A program made the translations under genes and the position numbers. Source: Pseudomonas chlororaphis (GTDB taxonomy: Bacteria > Pseudomonadota > Gammaproteobacteria > Pseudomonadales > Pseudomonadaceae). From it: DNA of 64,000 bases. Numbering within the stretch: position 1 is the stretch's first letter; each line of letters opens with the position of its first letter. Shown in pieces: positions 1 to 8,899 of the stretch. Under the pieces are notes generated by a model. The model made no database searches, was not told the origin of the DNA, and worked only from the letters and a program-made list of their open reading frames with translations. The stretch is taken from contig NZ_JSFK01000018.1 in NCBI RefSeq assembly GCF_000783395.1, forward strand, positions 62,001 to 126,000, written 5' to 3'.

Positions 1-1092
1 CAGGCCGACGCCACCACCAACACTTTGCTGATTTCCGCGCCGGAGCCGTTGTATCGCAACTTGCGTGAGGTGATTGATCTGCTCGACCAGCGTCGTGCGC
101 AAGTGGTGATCGAAAGCCTGATTGTTGAAGTCGGCGAGGACGATGCCAGTGAGTTTGGCGTGCAGTGGCAGACCGGTAATCTCGGTGGCAATGGCGTGAT
201 CGGCGGCGCGAATCTGGGTGGTTCGGGACTCAACACCAACGGCAAGACCAGCATCGACGTGCTGCCGCAGGGCTTGAACCTGGGTTACGTCAACGGCACC
301 GTCGACATTCCCGGCATCGGCAAGATTCTCGACCTGAAAGTGCTGGCCCGGGCGTTGAAAAGCAAGGGTGGCACCAACGTGCTGTCGACGCCAAACCTGC
401 TGACGCTGGACAACGAAGCGGCGAGTATTTTTGTCGGGCAGACCATTCCGTTTGTCAGTGGCAGTTACGTAACTGGCGGTGGCGGCACCAGCAACAACCC
501 GTTCCAGACCGTGACCCGTGAAGAGGTCGGTTTAAAGCTCAACGTGCGCCCGCAGATTTCCGAGGGCGGCACGGTGAAGCTCGATATCTATCAGGAAGTC
601 AGCAGCATTGATGAGCGGGCTTCGGCCAGTGCCAATTCTGCGGGGATTGTCACCAATAAACGCGCGATCGATACCAGCATTCTGCTGGATGACGGGCAGA
701 TCATGGTCCTCGGCGGGTTGCTGCAGGACGGTTACAGCCAGAGCAATGACGCGGTGCCATGGCTGGGCAGTTTGCCGGGGATTGGCGCGCTGTTTCGTAA
801 CGAGCGCCGGGCGATCACCAAGACTAATCTGATGGTGTTCCTGCGTCCGTACATCATCCGCGACAGCGAAGCGGGGCGCAGCATTACCCTCAACCGTTAC
901 GACTTTATGCGCCGCGCCCAGGGCGGTTTGCAGCCGGAACGTAGCTGGGCGATGCCGGACATGCAGGCGCCGCAGTTGCCGACGGCGGCGCAAGGTGTGC
1001 CGGCGGCGCAAGGTGTGCCGGCGGCGGTGCCGAGTTCTGGCCCACGGGCGACGATCAAAGCGGTGCCGATTGAAGGGAGCACACGCTTTTGA
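1..1092 (+). CDS. gspD: Type II secretion secretin GspD, C-terminal part
   Basis: Outer-membrane secretin of the type II secretion system, the channel through which folded exoproteins leave the periplasm. The gene is open at the left edge of the window, so only the last 363 residues are seen. They contain the end of the N-domains and the beta-barrel secretin domain, including the segments VLSTPNLLTLDN, LNVRPQISEGG and the closing VPWLGSLPGIGALFR. The tail is Ala/Pro/Gln-rich with a short duplicated VPAAQG unit encoded by a direct DNA repeat near 988-1025. gspE and gspF follow on the same strand. It is a GspD rather than a type IV pilus PilQ because of this operon. The missing 5' end prevents checking for a signal peptide or lipobox. 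Confidence 0.93.
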   Translation, partial: QADATTNTLLISAPEPLYRNLREVIDLLDQRRAQVVIESLIVEVGEDDASEFGVQWQTGNLGGNGVIGGANLGGSGLNTNGKTSIDVLPQGLNLGYVNGTVDIPGIGKILDLKVLARALKSKGGTNVLSTPNLLTLDNEAASIFVGQTIPFVSGSYVTGGGGTSNNPFQTVTREEVGLKLNVRPQISEGGTVKLDIYQEVSSIDERASASANSAGIVTNKRAIDTSILLDDGQIMVLGGLLQDGYSQSNDAVPWLGSLPGIGALFRNERRAITKTNLMVFLRPYIIRDSEAGRSITLNRYDFMRRAQGGLQPERSWAMPDMQAPQLPTAAQGVPAAQGVPAAVPSSGPRATIKAVPIEGSTRF

Positions 1093-1140
1093 AACCAACC
1101 CTCAATGTGAGAACCACAGGGATAACGAACAACACCGGAC

Positions 1141-1240
1141 CTGTAGGAGCTGCCGAAGGCTGCGATCTGTTGATCTTGCTCTTCGACGGACCCAAACGAC
1201 CAAAGATCAAAAGATCGCAGCCTTCGGCAGCTCCTACAAG
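1141..1240. repeat. Inverted intergenic repeat inside the gsp operon
   Basis: Two inverted copies of a roughly 28-base palindromic unit with core GAGCTGCCGAAGGCTGCGAT lie at 1141-1168 and 1211-1240. They match each other almost perfectly and could form a long hairpin in the gspD-gspE spacer. A related pair occurs at 48365-48440. This looks like a Pseudomonas REP doublet; an effect on gspE expression is inference. Confidence 0.8.
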
Positions 1241-1258
1241 GATTGGGGAGGGCATGAG

Positions 1259-2665
1259 ATGAGCGCGTTGCCCTACGCCTGGGCCAAGGCGCAGCGCATT
1301 CTGTTGTGCGATGGCGTGCTGACGGTGTGCCCGTCGACGCCGGGCTGGTCGATCAGCGAGGCACGGCGGCAGTTTGGTGCGACTTCGATTCAGCGGGTGC
1401 GCGATGACGAACTCGACGGTTTGCTCGCCGCTGCCTATGCCGACACCGGCAGTGCCGCCGCTGTGGTCGGGGCGGCGGAGAATGAAGTCGACCTCGACCG
1501 CCTGATGCAGGACATGCCGGAAATCACCGACCTGCTCGACACCCAGGACGGCGCGCCGGTGATTCGCATGATCAACGCCTTGCTCACCCAGGCCGCGCGC
1601 GACGAGGCCAGTGACATTCATATCGAACCGTTTGAAACCCATTCGGTGGTGCGCTATCGCGTCGACGGCACGTTGCGCGACGTGGTCTCGCCGCGCAAGG
1701 CTTTGCACGGTGCGTTGGTGTCGCGGATCAAGATCATGGCCCAGCTCGATATCGCCGAAAAACGCCTGCCGCAGGACGGTCGCATTGCCTTGCGGGTGGC
1801 CGGGCGGCCGATCGATATTCGTGTTTCAACGGTGCCGACCGGGCATGGCGAAAGGGTGGTGATGCGTCTGCTCGACAAACAGGCCGGGCGTCTGCATCTG
1901 GAAACCTTGGGCATGGACGCGCAGGTATTGGCCAAACTCGATCACCTGATCCGTCAGCCTCACGGCATCGTTTTGGTCACCGGGCCGACCGGCAGCGGCA
2001 AAACCACCAGCCTCTACGCCGCACTGGCGCGGCTCGATGCGAGTACCAGCAACATTCTCACCGTGGAAGACCCGGTGGAATACGACCTGCCGGGGATCAG
2101 CCAGATTCAGGTCAACGCCAAGATCGACATGACCTTTGCCCTGGCCTTGCGTGCGATCCTGCGGCAAGACCCGGACATCATCATGATCGGCGAAATCCGC
2201 GATCTGGAGACCGCACAAATCGCCGTGCAAGCGTCGCTGACCGGGCATTTGGTGTTGGCGACCTTGCACACCAACGACGCGGTGTCGGCGGTCAACCGCT
2301 TGATCGACATGGGCGTCGAGCCGTTTCTGCTGGCCTCGTCGATGCTCGGGGTGCTGGCGCAACGCTTGGTGCGGCGCCTGTGCAATCAATGCAAGGAAGA
2401 AGACCCCACCGCGCCCGGCACCTGGCGCCCGGTGGGTTGCGCAAACTGCAATCAAACCGGCTACAGCGGCCGCACTGGCATCCACGAATTGTTCTGCATC
2501 GACGACGACATCCGCACCCTGATCCACCAAGGGGCAGGGGAGCAGGCTCTGCGCGCATCAGCCGCCAAGGCCGGCATGTTCAGCCTGCGCGAGGACGGCG
2601 AGCGCTGGATCCGCAGCGGCGCCACCGCGCCTGAAGAAATCCTCCGTGTGACACGGGACGCCTGA
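1259..2665 (+). CDS. gspE: Type II secretion assembly ATPase GspE
   Basis: Cytoplasmic hexameric ATPase that powers pseudopilus assembly. The 468-residue protein has a shortened N-terminal domain, a Walker A motif GPTGSGKTT at about residues 242-250, the Asp box and Walker B region IMIGEIRDLETA, the His box around HLVLATLHTND, and a tetracysteine zinc module (CNQC and CANC) near residues 380-405. The start at 1259 is preferred because an earlier in-frame reading runs through gspD and the repeat. The ATG at 1254 in another frame stops immediately, and GGGGAGGG lies upstream of 1259. The TGA of this gene overlaps the ATG of gspF (ATGA-like junction), which indicates translational coupling. PilB is an alternative family member, but the order D-E-F favours GspE. 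Confidence 0.94.
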   Translation: MSALPYAWAKAQRILLCDGVLTVCPSTPGWSISEARRQFGATSIQRVRDDELDGLLAAAYADTGSAAAVVGAAENEVDLDRLMQDMPEITDLLDTQDGAPVIRMINALLTQAARDEASDIHIEPFETHSVVRYRVDGTLRDVVSPRKALHGALVSRIKIMAQLDIAEKRLPQDGRIALRVAGRPIDIRVSTVPTGHGERVVMRLLDKQAGRLHLETLGMDAQVLAKLDHLIRQPHGIVLVTGPTGSGKTTSLYAALARLDASTSNILTVEDPVEYDLPGISQIQVNAKIDMTFALALRAILRQDPDIIMIGEIRDLETAQIAVQASLTGHLVLATLHTNDAVSAVNRLIDMGVEPFLLASSMLGVLAQRLVRRLCNQCKEEDPTAPGTWRPVGCANCNQTGYSGRTGIHELFCIDDDIRTLIHQGAGEQALRASAAKAGMFSLREDGERWIRSGATAPEEILRVTRDA

Positions 2666-3876
2666 TGAATCGCTATCGTTTTGAAGCTGCCGACGCGACC
2701 GGCAAGATCGAATCCGGGCACCTTGAGGCGGACAGCCAGGCTGCCGCGTTCACAACGTTACGCGGGCGCGGTTTGACCGCTTTATCGGTGCACAAAGAAA
2801 GCAACGTCGCCCAGCACGGCGGCGGTGGACTGTTCAGCGCCAAGCTCTCGGACAACGACCTCGCGTGGGCCACGCGGCAATTGGCGAGCTTGTTGGGCGC
2901 GAGTCTGCCGCTGGAAGCAGCGCTCAGTGCCACGGTCGAGCAGGCCGAGAAAAAGCACATCGCCCATACGCTCAGCGCCGTACGTGCGGATGTGCGCAGC
3001 GGCATGCGTCTGGCGGAATCGCTGGCGGCGCGGCCTCGGGATTTTCCCGAGATCTACCGTGCGCTGATTGCGGCGGGTGAGGAGTCCGGCGATCTGGCGC
3101 AGGTCATGGAGCGACTCGCCGATTACATCGAGGAACGCAACAACCTGCGCGGCAAGATTCTCACGGCGTTTATCTATCCGGGTGTGGTTGGGCTGGTGTC
3201 GATCGGCATCGTGATTTTCCTGCTCAGTTACGTGGTGCCGCAGGTGGTGAGTGCGTTTTCTCAGGCGCGGCAGGATCTGCCGGGATTAACCCTGGCGATG
3301 CTCAACGCCAGTGATTTCATCCGCAGTTGGGGCTGGCTGTGCGCAGGGATCATGGCCGCCAGTTTCTGGAGTTGGCGCTTGTATTTACGTAACCCAGCGG
3401 CGCGTTTGAGTTGGCATCATCGGGTGCTGAAGTTGCCGCTGTTCGGGCGTTTTATTCTCGGCCTGAACACCGCACGTTTTGCCTCGACGCTGGCGATTCT
3501 CGGCGGCGCCGGGGTGCCATTGTTGCGCGCACTGGAGGCGGCGCGGCAGACGTTGTCCAACGATCGCCTGAGCCTGAGCGTCACTGAGGCCACGGCCAAG
3601 GTGCGTGAGGGTGTGAACCTCGCTGCCGCGTTGCGGGTGGAAAATGTCTTCCCACCGGTGCTGATTCATTTGATTGCCAGCGGTGAGAAAACCGGATCGC
3701 TGCCACCGATGCTCGAGCGTGCGGCGCAAACCCTGTCGCGTGATATCGAACGCCGGGCAATGGGCATGACCGCGCTGCTGGAACCGCTGATGATTGTGGT
3801 GATGGGCGGGGTGGTGCTGGTGATTGTGATGGCGGTGTTGTTGCCGATCATTGAGATCAATCAGTTGGTCCAGTAG
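2665..3876 (+). CDS. gspF: Type II secretion inner-membrane platform protein GspF
   Basis: Polytopic inner-membrane protein around which the type II secretion ATPase and pseudopilins assemble. The 403 residues show two repeated GspF cytoplasmic domains (about 70-190 and 270-390), each with the characteristic ALIAAGEESG or LIASGEKTG segment. There are three hydrophobic spans near residues 165-190, 215-235 and 370-395. It begins one base into the gspE stop codon. A second, diverged GspF is encoded at 51450-52637, so this genome has at least two platforms. Genes for GspG-M and C are not on this side of the window; they may lie to the left. Confidence 0.93.
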   Translation: MNRYRFEAADATGKIESGHLEADSQAAAFTTLRGRGLTALSVHKESNVAQHGGGGLFSAKLSDNDLAWATRQLASLLGASLPLEAALSATVEQAEKKHIAHTLSAVRADVRSGMRLAESLAARPRDFPEIYRALIAAGEESGDLAQVMERLADYIEERNNLRGKILTAFIYPGVVGLVSIGIVIFLLSYVVPQVVSAFSQARQDLPGLTLAMLNASDFIRSWGWLCAGIMAASFWSWRLYLRNPAARLSWHHRVLKLPLFGRFILGLNTARFASTLAILGGAGVPLLRALEAARQTLSNDRLSLSVTEATAKVREGVNLAAALRVENVFPPVLIHLIASGEKTGSLPPMLERAAQTLSRDIERRAMGMTALLEPLMIVVMGGVVLVIVMAVLLPIIEINQLVQ

Positions 3877-4019
3877 CCGGTTTTGATGGTGTCTGATCGG
3901 GCCTCTTCGCGAGCAGGCTCCCCACAGTGTTCTGTGTTGTGAAGTCAATTGCATTCGATCATTGAGAGCACTGAGTTGATCCAGTAGTGGTGTGTCAGAT
4001 GTTTTTAGGGTGTCTGACC

Positions 4020-4125
4020 TGGCCTCATCGCTGGCAAGCCAGCTCCCACAGGTTCTTGTGTTGTGTCGCAGATCGCATTGACAACATGGCTCCTTGTGGG
4101 AGCTGGCTTGCCAGCGATGAGGCCA
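4020..4125. repeat. REP-type inverted repeat pair
   Basis: Inverted copies of a unit with core GGGAGCTGGCTTGCCAGCGA at 4020-4052 and 4094-4125, in the non-coding stretch 3877-4243 after gspF. A partial unit of the other common type (CGAGCAGGCTCCCC) is at about 3907-3922. Apart from these and the terminator at 4193 nothing else is evident in this 367-base gap. Confidence 0.8.
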
Positions 4126-4192
4126 GTCGGGGCAATAAATAAATCGGGATTTTTTGAGAACTTCACCCCCGCACGGTCTGCAAGCAGACATG

Positions 4193-4220
4193 AAAAAGCC
4201 CTCGTCACCGAGGGCTTTTC
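4193..4220 (-). terminator. Rho-independent terminator after pelA
   Basis: A 10-bp perfect stem AAAGCCCTCG / CGAGGGCTTT (4195-4204 and 4209-4218) with a TCAC loop. It is flanked by A-runs that read as a U-run on the minus strand and lies 24 bases after the pectate lyase stop codon. Confidence 0.85.
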
Positions 4221-4243
4221 ATTAACACGGTTACATCGACCAA

Positions 4244-5386
4244 TCAGATCTTGCCAGCGCCAGCCTTGGCCTTAACATCGGCCGCGACTTTGTCCGCGTT
4301 CAGCGGGGTGTAGCTGTAAGGCGGGGTCCAGCCGATGCTCGAACTCCACGAACAGCTCAGTGCGCTGCCATTGAGTGTCGAGCCTTGGTCGCGGTAAACG
4401 CTGCCACCGTAGTCGCCGGCGATTTTGTCGCAGCTGCTGATGCCGGAGATTTCGAAAGCGTTTTTCTCGGAAAAAATCTTCGAGTTTTTGCCCACACCGT
4501 GCGCGTAGCTGAACGGGTAGACCTTATGACTGGTGCTGCCCACGTGATAGTTGTTGTACAGGTGCACCTGGCCGAAGCGAACGCGTGGTGCGCGTGCGGA
4601 GATGTTTTCGAACAGGGTATTGTGGATCGTGACCTTGAGCTTGCCATCATCGGTGGTACGGCTGTCGCTGGAACCGATCAGGTTGTTCTTCTCGTGCGAT
4701 TTGAACGCCGAGTAGGAAATGGTCACGTAGTTGGCACCGTTTTTCACGTCCAGTGCGCCGTCGTGATGTTGCTTTGGACGACCGTTGGCAGTGCCGTTCT
4801 GGTCATCGGTGCGGCGGCCATCGGTGAAGGTGACATGGTCGACCCACACATTGTTGGCGCCTTCGATGGTCAGCCCGTCGTATTCGGAGTTCCAGTTGCC
4901 GGCGCTGCCGTCATTGGCGTCCCAGATCGGCTCGGGATCCCACGGGTTTTCGATGGTGATGTTGCGGATGATCACATCGTTTTCCTTGGCATAGAAGAAA
5001 CCCTCGCGGATCTCAGCCGTGCTGCTCGTACCGACGATGGTCGTCTTGCCCGGGATATCCAGACGGCCGCGCTTTTTCATATCGGCGGTCGTCGTATAAG
5101 CTTTGCCTTCGCTGATGTCGATAGGCCCGGTAATCTTGATGATGCGACCGTTGGTGCCGACCGAAGCGCTGAGTGCGGCTTTCAGTTCGGCGGCGTTCTT
5201 CACGGTGTAGATGTTGTTGGCTGCCGCTTTGGAGCCACCCTTGGTGCCACCGTTTTGCGTGGCCCAGCCAGTCGTTGCAACATCCAGCCAGATATCCGCC
5301 GCTTGTGCGGGCAGGCTGGAAAACAGCAGGCTGCCGACGATGGCGCTGGCCAGTTTGCAGGCCGTGAAGGTTGTTGGTTTTGTCAT
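4244..5386 (-). CDS. pelA: Secreted pectate lyase, polysaccharide lyase family 1
   Basis: Extracellular enzyme cutting polygalacturonate by beta-elimination to 4,5-unsaturated oligogalacturonates. The 380-residue precursor has a Sec signal peptide ending at about residue 29 (PAQA-AD). A PL1 parallel beta-helix follows, with the segment NNVWVDHVTF (the family vWiDH motif), the calcium-binding aspartate region around DGALDVKNGANYVTISYS, and the catalytic arginine stretch RAPRVRFGQVHLYNNY. Pectate lyases of plant-associated pseudomonads are classic type II secretion substrates, and gsp genes lie immediately upstream. It is divergent from the GntR regulator, and a FadR-type operator lies between them at 5522. 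Gene symbol given by family convention. Confidence 0.94.
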   Translation of the reverse strand: MTKPTTFTACKLASAIVGSLLFSSLPAQAADIWLDVATTGWATQNGGTKGGSKAAANNIYTVKNAAELKAALSASVGTNGRIIKITGPIDISEGKAYTTTADMKKRGRLDIPGKTTIVGTSSTAEIREGFFYAKENDVIIRNITIENPWDPEPIWDANDGSAGNWNSEYDGLTIEGANNVWVDHVTFTDGRRTDDQNGTANGRPKQHHDGALDVKNGANYVTISYSAFKSHEKNNLIGSSDSRTTDDGKLKVTIHNTLFENISARAPRVRFGQVHLYNNYHVGSTSHKVYPFSYAHGVGKNSKIFSEKNAFEISGISSCDKIAGDYGGSVYRDQGSTLNGSALSCSWSSSIGWTPPYSYTPLNADKVAADVKAKAGAGKI

Positions 5387-5447
5387 GAGTAATCAGATCC
5401 TTGATTAACTTGAGTGTTTTACACGCGAAATTTCGACGTGTTTCTCG

Positions 5448-5490
5448 AGCGGACGTCCTTATCGCCATTGCAGCGAATCGAACGTCCGCT
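5448..5490. promoter_or_regulatory. Inverted repeat in the pelA upstream region
   Basis: Nine-base arms AGCGGACGT (5448-5456) and ACGTCCGCT (5482-5490) are perfectly complementary with a 25-base spacer, 60-100 bases upstream of the pelA start. It could be a regulator site or a leader hairpin; function is not known. Confidence 0.4.
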
Positions 5491-5521
5491 GCATGAGAAA
5501 TCCTATCATGTGAACTGGTGC

Positions 5522-5534
5522 GTTGTCGTACAAC
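5522..5534. promoter_or_regulatory. Probable FCD/GntR operator between pelA and gntR
   Basis: Perfect palindrome GTTGTCGTACAAC, which contains TTGTCGTACAA and so fits the FadR-subfamily consensus TNGTNNNACNA. It is 50 bases upstream of the regulator ORF and 136 bases upstream of pelA. The same TNGTNNNACNA pattern recurs at 8997, with a one-mismatch copy at 9185. Confidence 0.65.
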
Positions 5535-5585
5535 TGAATGGGCTATGATGCGTAATTATTCGAAAATTCGAGATTTTTGTTGCTG

Positions 5586-6341
5586 ATGGACAGATCCAAT
5601 GCCACACCCAATGTTCGTCGCCGGCATCGCAGCCTGGCGGAGGACCTGGTCACCGAGCTGTCCCGACGCATTTGCAGCGGCGAACTCGCGCGCGCGACGA
5701 AGCTGCCGACTGAATCTCAGGTCATGGCCGAGCACGGCGTCAGTCGCACGGTCGTGCGCGAGGCGATATCGCGTCTGCAGGCAGCAGGCCTGGTGGAAAC
5801 CCGTCACGGTATCGGCACCTTTGTTCAGGACATTCCCAGCCCGAGCGGTTTTCGCATTGATCCGGACAGCATCGTCACGCTTCAGGATGTCCTGGCGGTG
5901 CTTGAATTGCGCATCACCCTTGAGGTCGAGGCCGCTGGCCTGGCGTGTGCGCGGCGTACCGATGAGCAGTTGCAACTGATGCGTGATTCGCTGGACGCCA
6001 TCAATTCCCGCGCCGTCAGTGTCGACTACGCCGTGTCGGCGGATTTCCAGTTCCACCAGCAAATTGCGCTGGCCACCGGCAACCGCTATTTCACCGATAT
6101 CATGCTGCACTTGGGCGCGAACATTCTGCCGCGCACACGTCTGCATTCCAAACGCCTGGAGAATGACCGCAAGGAGCCCTATCTGGAGCGCCTCAGTCGC
6201 GAGCATGAAGACATTTACATTGCGATTGTCCGGCGTGATTCCGACGCCGCACGCGCAGCCATGCGTTTGCATCTGTCCAACAGCCGCGAGCGTCTGCGCC
6301 GTGCCTACGAAGCTGCAGACGCGGCGGCGTTGAACGTCTGA
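5586..6341 (+). CDS. FadR/FCD-family GntR transcriptional regulator of the pectin regulon
   Basis: DNA-binding regulator, probably a repressor released by a uronate or aldarate. Of 251 residues, the N-terminal 75 form a GntR winged helix (LPTESQVMAEHGVSRTVVREA and a G-x-GTFV wing). The rest is the helical FCD ligand domain with the usual Asp/His metal ligands in DFQFHQQIALATGN, SREHEDIY and AAMRLHL. The ATG at 5586 is chosen over upstream TTG/CTG codons (5577-5583); none has a clear Shine-Dalgarno sequence. The gene is divergent from pelA and ends only 4 bases from the convergent lactonase gene. Matching operator-like sites at 5522, 8997 and 9185 suggest autoregulation and control of the two uronate operons. 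The exact inducer cannot be read from sequence. Confidence 0.88.
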   Translation: MDRSNATPNVRRRHRSLAEDLVTELSRRICSGELARATKLPTESQVMAEHGVSRTVVREAISRLQAAGLVETRHGIGTFVQDIPSPSGFRIDPDSIVTLQDVLAVLELRITLEVEAAGLACARRTDEQLQLMRDSLDAINSRAVSVDYAVSADFQFHQQIALATGNRYFTDIMLHLGANILPRTRLHSKRLENDRKEPYLERLSREHEDIYIAIVRRDSDAARAAMRLHLSNSRERLRRAYEAADAAALNV

Positions 6342-6345
6342 AGCC

Positions 6346-7239
6346 TCAGGCGCGGGCCTTGGGTTCGGGCAGGCCTTGAACGCCCGGGTTGAGGGCGAAG
6401 ACTCCGCCCGCCAGCGGCTGATCGGTGAGATCGATGCCTTGCGGGCGAATCGAGGTGACAAACAGGGTGTCCAGTCGAGGGCCACCAAAGGCACACATCG
6501 TCGGTTTCTTCACCGGCACCGGCAGCGCGCGATCCAGTTTCCCCTGCGGGGTAAAGCGCAGCACCAGGCCGGCATCAATCGCGCAGATCCAGTAACAACC
6601 GTGTGAATCGACGGCGGCACCGTCCGGTCGACCGGGGTGGTCGTTCATGTCGACGAACAACCGGCGGTTGTGCGGCGTGCCACTGTCGATGTCGTAATCG
6701 AAGGCCCAGATCAGCTGACGACTCGGGTGCGAATCGGACAGGTACATGATGCTCCCGTCGGGACTGAACGCCAGGCCGTTGGGCACCACAAGGTCCTCCA
6801 GTTGCGGCGCCAGCATCGATACATCGTTCGGGTTCTGCGCGTCGTAGCGATACAGCGCGCCGACCGCCTCGGCGCCCATAGCGGTTGGCATCGAGCTGGC
6901 CCAGAAGCGTCCCTGACGATCGCAGCGACCATCATTGAAACGCATGCTCGGGCGGGCGTGCTCGACGCCGATGAGCTTTTCCGCAGCCAGACGTCCGTCA
7001 GCCTGCGGGCGCAGTTTGAACAGACCACTTTCCTGCGCGCCCAGCCAATGTCCCGCTTCGCATTGGGCGATACAGGCGAGCATTTCGTCCGCCTGCCAGC
7101 AGTCGGTCTGGCCGTCGAGCTGCCAGCGATGCAAGCGGCCGGCCGGAATATCCACCCAATACAAGGCACCTTCGTCGGCTTGCCAGACCGGACTTTCACC
7201 GGTGGCGTTGCGCGCATCGACAATCAGTTCGGCACTCAT
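6346..7239 (-). CDS. SMP-30/gluconolactonase-family uronolactonase
   Basis: Predicted metal-dependent hydrolase opening the galactaro- or glucarolactone formed by uronate dehydrogenase. The 297-residue protein is a six-bladed beta-propeller of the SMP-30 family. It shows the N-terminal GESPVW metal-ligand Glu, the FNDGRCDRQGRFW segment, VVPNGLAFSPDG and the RPDGAAVD Asp-containing loop. Its ATG overlaps the stop of udh in an ATGA junction, so it is translationally coupled as the last gene of kdgM-udh-lactonase. The substrate is inferred from this coupling. Confidence 0.88.
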   Translation of the reverse strand: MSAELIVDARNATGESPVWQADEGALYWVDIPAGRLHRWQLDGQTDCWQADEMLACIAQCEAGHWLGAQESGLFKLRPQADGRLAAEKLIGVEHARPSMRFNDGRCDRQGRFWASSMPTAMGAEAVGALYRYDAQNPNDVSMLAPQLEDLVVPNGLAFSPDGSIMYLSDSHPSRQLIWAFDYDIDSGTPHNRRLFVDMNDHPGRPDGAAVDSHGCYWICAIDAGLVLRFTPQGKLDRALPVPVKKPTMCAFGGPRLDTLFVTSIRPQGIDLTDQPLAGGVFALNPGVQGLPEPKARA

Positions 7240-8078
7240 GAGCGCGTCTGCGCCGGCGTTTCAAACGGACCTGCAGCGGTAAAGGCGCCGCCCTGGTACA
7301 AGCGGTCCGGGTGGTCGGCAGCGAGTGCCGGTTGTTGTTCGACCTTTGCGCGAAAGGCTTCGGAACTGTCCTGCGGTGCAAAGCCCAGGTGCGCGGCGTG
7401 CCGGTTGTTCCACCACTGATCACGGTTGGCGGACACCCCGTACACCACGCTGTGCCCGACATCGCTGGCCAGCAGCGCGCGGGCGATCAGGTGCTCGAGA
7501 TCGGTATAGCTCAGCCAGGTCGCCAGCATGCGCAGGTTGCGCGGTTCGGGGAATGAGGAGCCGATGCGCAGGCTCACTGTTTCGATGCCATAACGGTGGA
7601 AATAGAACGTTGCCAGGTCCTCGCCGTAAGCCTTCGACAAGCCGTAATAACCGTCCGGGCGACGCGGTGAATGGGCGTCGATCTGTTCGTCCTGCGAGTA
7701 GAAACCGGTGACGTGGTTGGAGCTGGCGAACACGATGCGCTTGACCCCGTGCAGGCGCGCGGCCTCATAAACGTGAAAGGTGCCGCGAATATTCGCCTCG
7801 AGAATTTCCTCGAAGGATCGCTCCACCGAGATCCCGCCCAAATGCACGATGGCATCGACGCCCTCGACCAGCGCGGCGACAGCGGCCTTGTCGCTTAGAT
7901 TGCAGTTGATCACTTCGTCATGCGCGCCGCGGCTCGGCGCCATCGCACTGATGTCCGAGGAGCGGACGATGTCGGCGTGAACCTGCAAGGTTTCGCGCAG
8001 AATCTGGCCGAGCCCACCGGCGGCGCCGGTCAGCAGAATACGGTTGAAGGGTTTGGCTTGCGTAGCGTGTGTGGTCAT
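7236..8078 (-). CDS. udh: Uronate dehydrogenase (NAD-dependent)
   Basis: Oxidises D-galacturonate or D-glucuronate to the aldarolactone, the first step of oxidative uronate degradation. It is a 280-residue short-chain dehydrogenase/epimerase-fold protein with the NAD-binding GAAGGLG motif near residue 17, a catalytic YGLSKAYGED (YxxxK) and the GGISVE/ASSN active-site segments. Overall it closely resembles known Pseudomonas Udh proteins in its C-terminal WWNNRHAAHLGF region. The start at 8078 (MTTHATQ) gives the family length; longer readings extend into non-homologous sequence. It lies between kdgM and the lactonase on the same strand. Confidence 0.93.
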   Translation of the reverse strand: MTTHATQAKPFNRILLTGAAGGLGQILRETLQVHADIVRSSDISAMAPSRGAHDEVINCNLSDKAAVAALVEGVDAIVHLGGISVERSFEEILEANIRGTFHVYEAARLHGVKRIVFASSNHVTGFYSQDEQIDAHSPRRPDGYYGLSKAYGEDLATFYFHRYGIETVSLRIGSSFPEPRNLRMLATWLSYTDLEHLIARALLASDVGHSVVYGVSANRDQWWNNRHAAHLGFAPQDSSEAFRAKVEQQPALAADHPDRLYQGGAFTAAGPFETPAQTRS

Positions 8079-8173
8079 GGTCGGGTCTTCCATTACGCGG
8101 GGGAGAAAGGGGGAGCGGCGGGGTGCCTGCCCGACAAGCGATGCGCGCTCGCCAGGCAAAAGCTGCTCGCGGC

Positions 8174-8899
8174 TTACATGAAGTTGTACTGCACGCCCAG
8201 TCGCCAGCGAGCCTGGCGATCGGGTGAGGTGGAGTCGACTTTGATGTCGCCGATTTCCATGAAGGGCGCCCATTGTTTGGTGAGCTTGTATTTGACGATC
8301 AGGTTCTGTTCGTAGTCGCTCTTCTTGTTGTCGTAGCGGATGTAGTCGGTCTTGAAATAGATGAACTGATATTCGTAAGCCCACTTGTTGGCTGGCGTGT
8401 AGCCGAGCCAGCCTTCGAAGCGGTGGGTGGTCTGGTCATCCTTGTAGTGATCGGGCATGTCTTTGTTGACCTGATCGCGATCGAGTTTGCGCAGGTCCAG
8501 GCGATAGCGCGTCGCTACGTAAAAGGCGTCGTCGATTTTGTAGTTGTACTTGAGGCCGAACTTGTAGGCGGTCGCATCCTTGGAGCTGTCCATCTGAAAC
8601 GCCGGGGTCAGCGTCGACTGCGCGCTGAGCTTGTAGTTGTAGCTCACCGTGAACTCGTGGCCGTTGTTGACCATGTTGTCGTAGGCGACATCTTTGCGGT
8701 CCCCGGCCGTGCGGTATTTCATCTCCGCCTCAAACCCCAGTCCACTGTCCAGGCGGTAGTTGAGCTTGATTCGGTCGGCGTGGGCGCTGTCCTCCTCGGT
8801 GTACTGATGGCGGTAGTTGAGGCTGGCAGAGTCAGCGAGGGCAGAGAAGGGCAGGCCGAGGGCCGCGACAGTGACGAGCGTGCGTAGGGTGGTGTTCAT
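8174..8899 (-). CDS. kdgM: KdgM-family oligogalacturonate-specific porin
   Basis: Small outer-membrane beta-barrel that admits oligogalacturonates to the periplasm. The 241-residue precursor has a signal peptide ending near residue 22 (ALA-DS). Alternating amphipathic strands rich in Tyr, Lys, Arg and Asp follow (for example LNYRHQYTEE, VATRYRLDLRK, WAYEYQFIYFKTDYIRYD), and the protein ends in FM after VQYNF, as in many barrels. Length and the basic pore-lining residues fit KdgM. It leads the kdgM-udh-lactonase operon, and operator sites lie upstream. Confidence 0.9.
   Translation of the reverse strand: MNTTLRTLVTVAALGLPFSALADSASLNYRHQYTEEDSAHADRIKLNYRLDSGLGFEAEMKYRTAGDRKDVAYDNMVNNGHEFTVSYNYKLSAQSTLTPAFQMDSSKDATAYKFGLKYNYKIDDAFYVATRYRLDLRKLDRDQVNKDMPDHYKDDQTTHRFEGWLGYTPANKWAYEYQFIYFKTDYIRYDNKKSDYEQNLIVKYKLTKQWAPFMEIGDIKVDSTSPDRQARWRLGVQYNFM

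Noticed and set aside
995..1258. N-terminal extension of GspE back into gspD.
   Set aside because: The extra residues overlap gspD in another frame and the intergenic repeat, and do not resemble any GspE N-domain.
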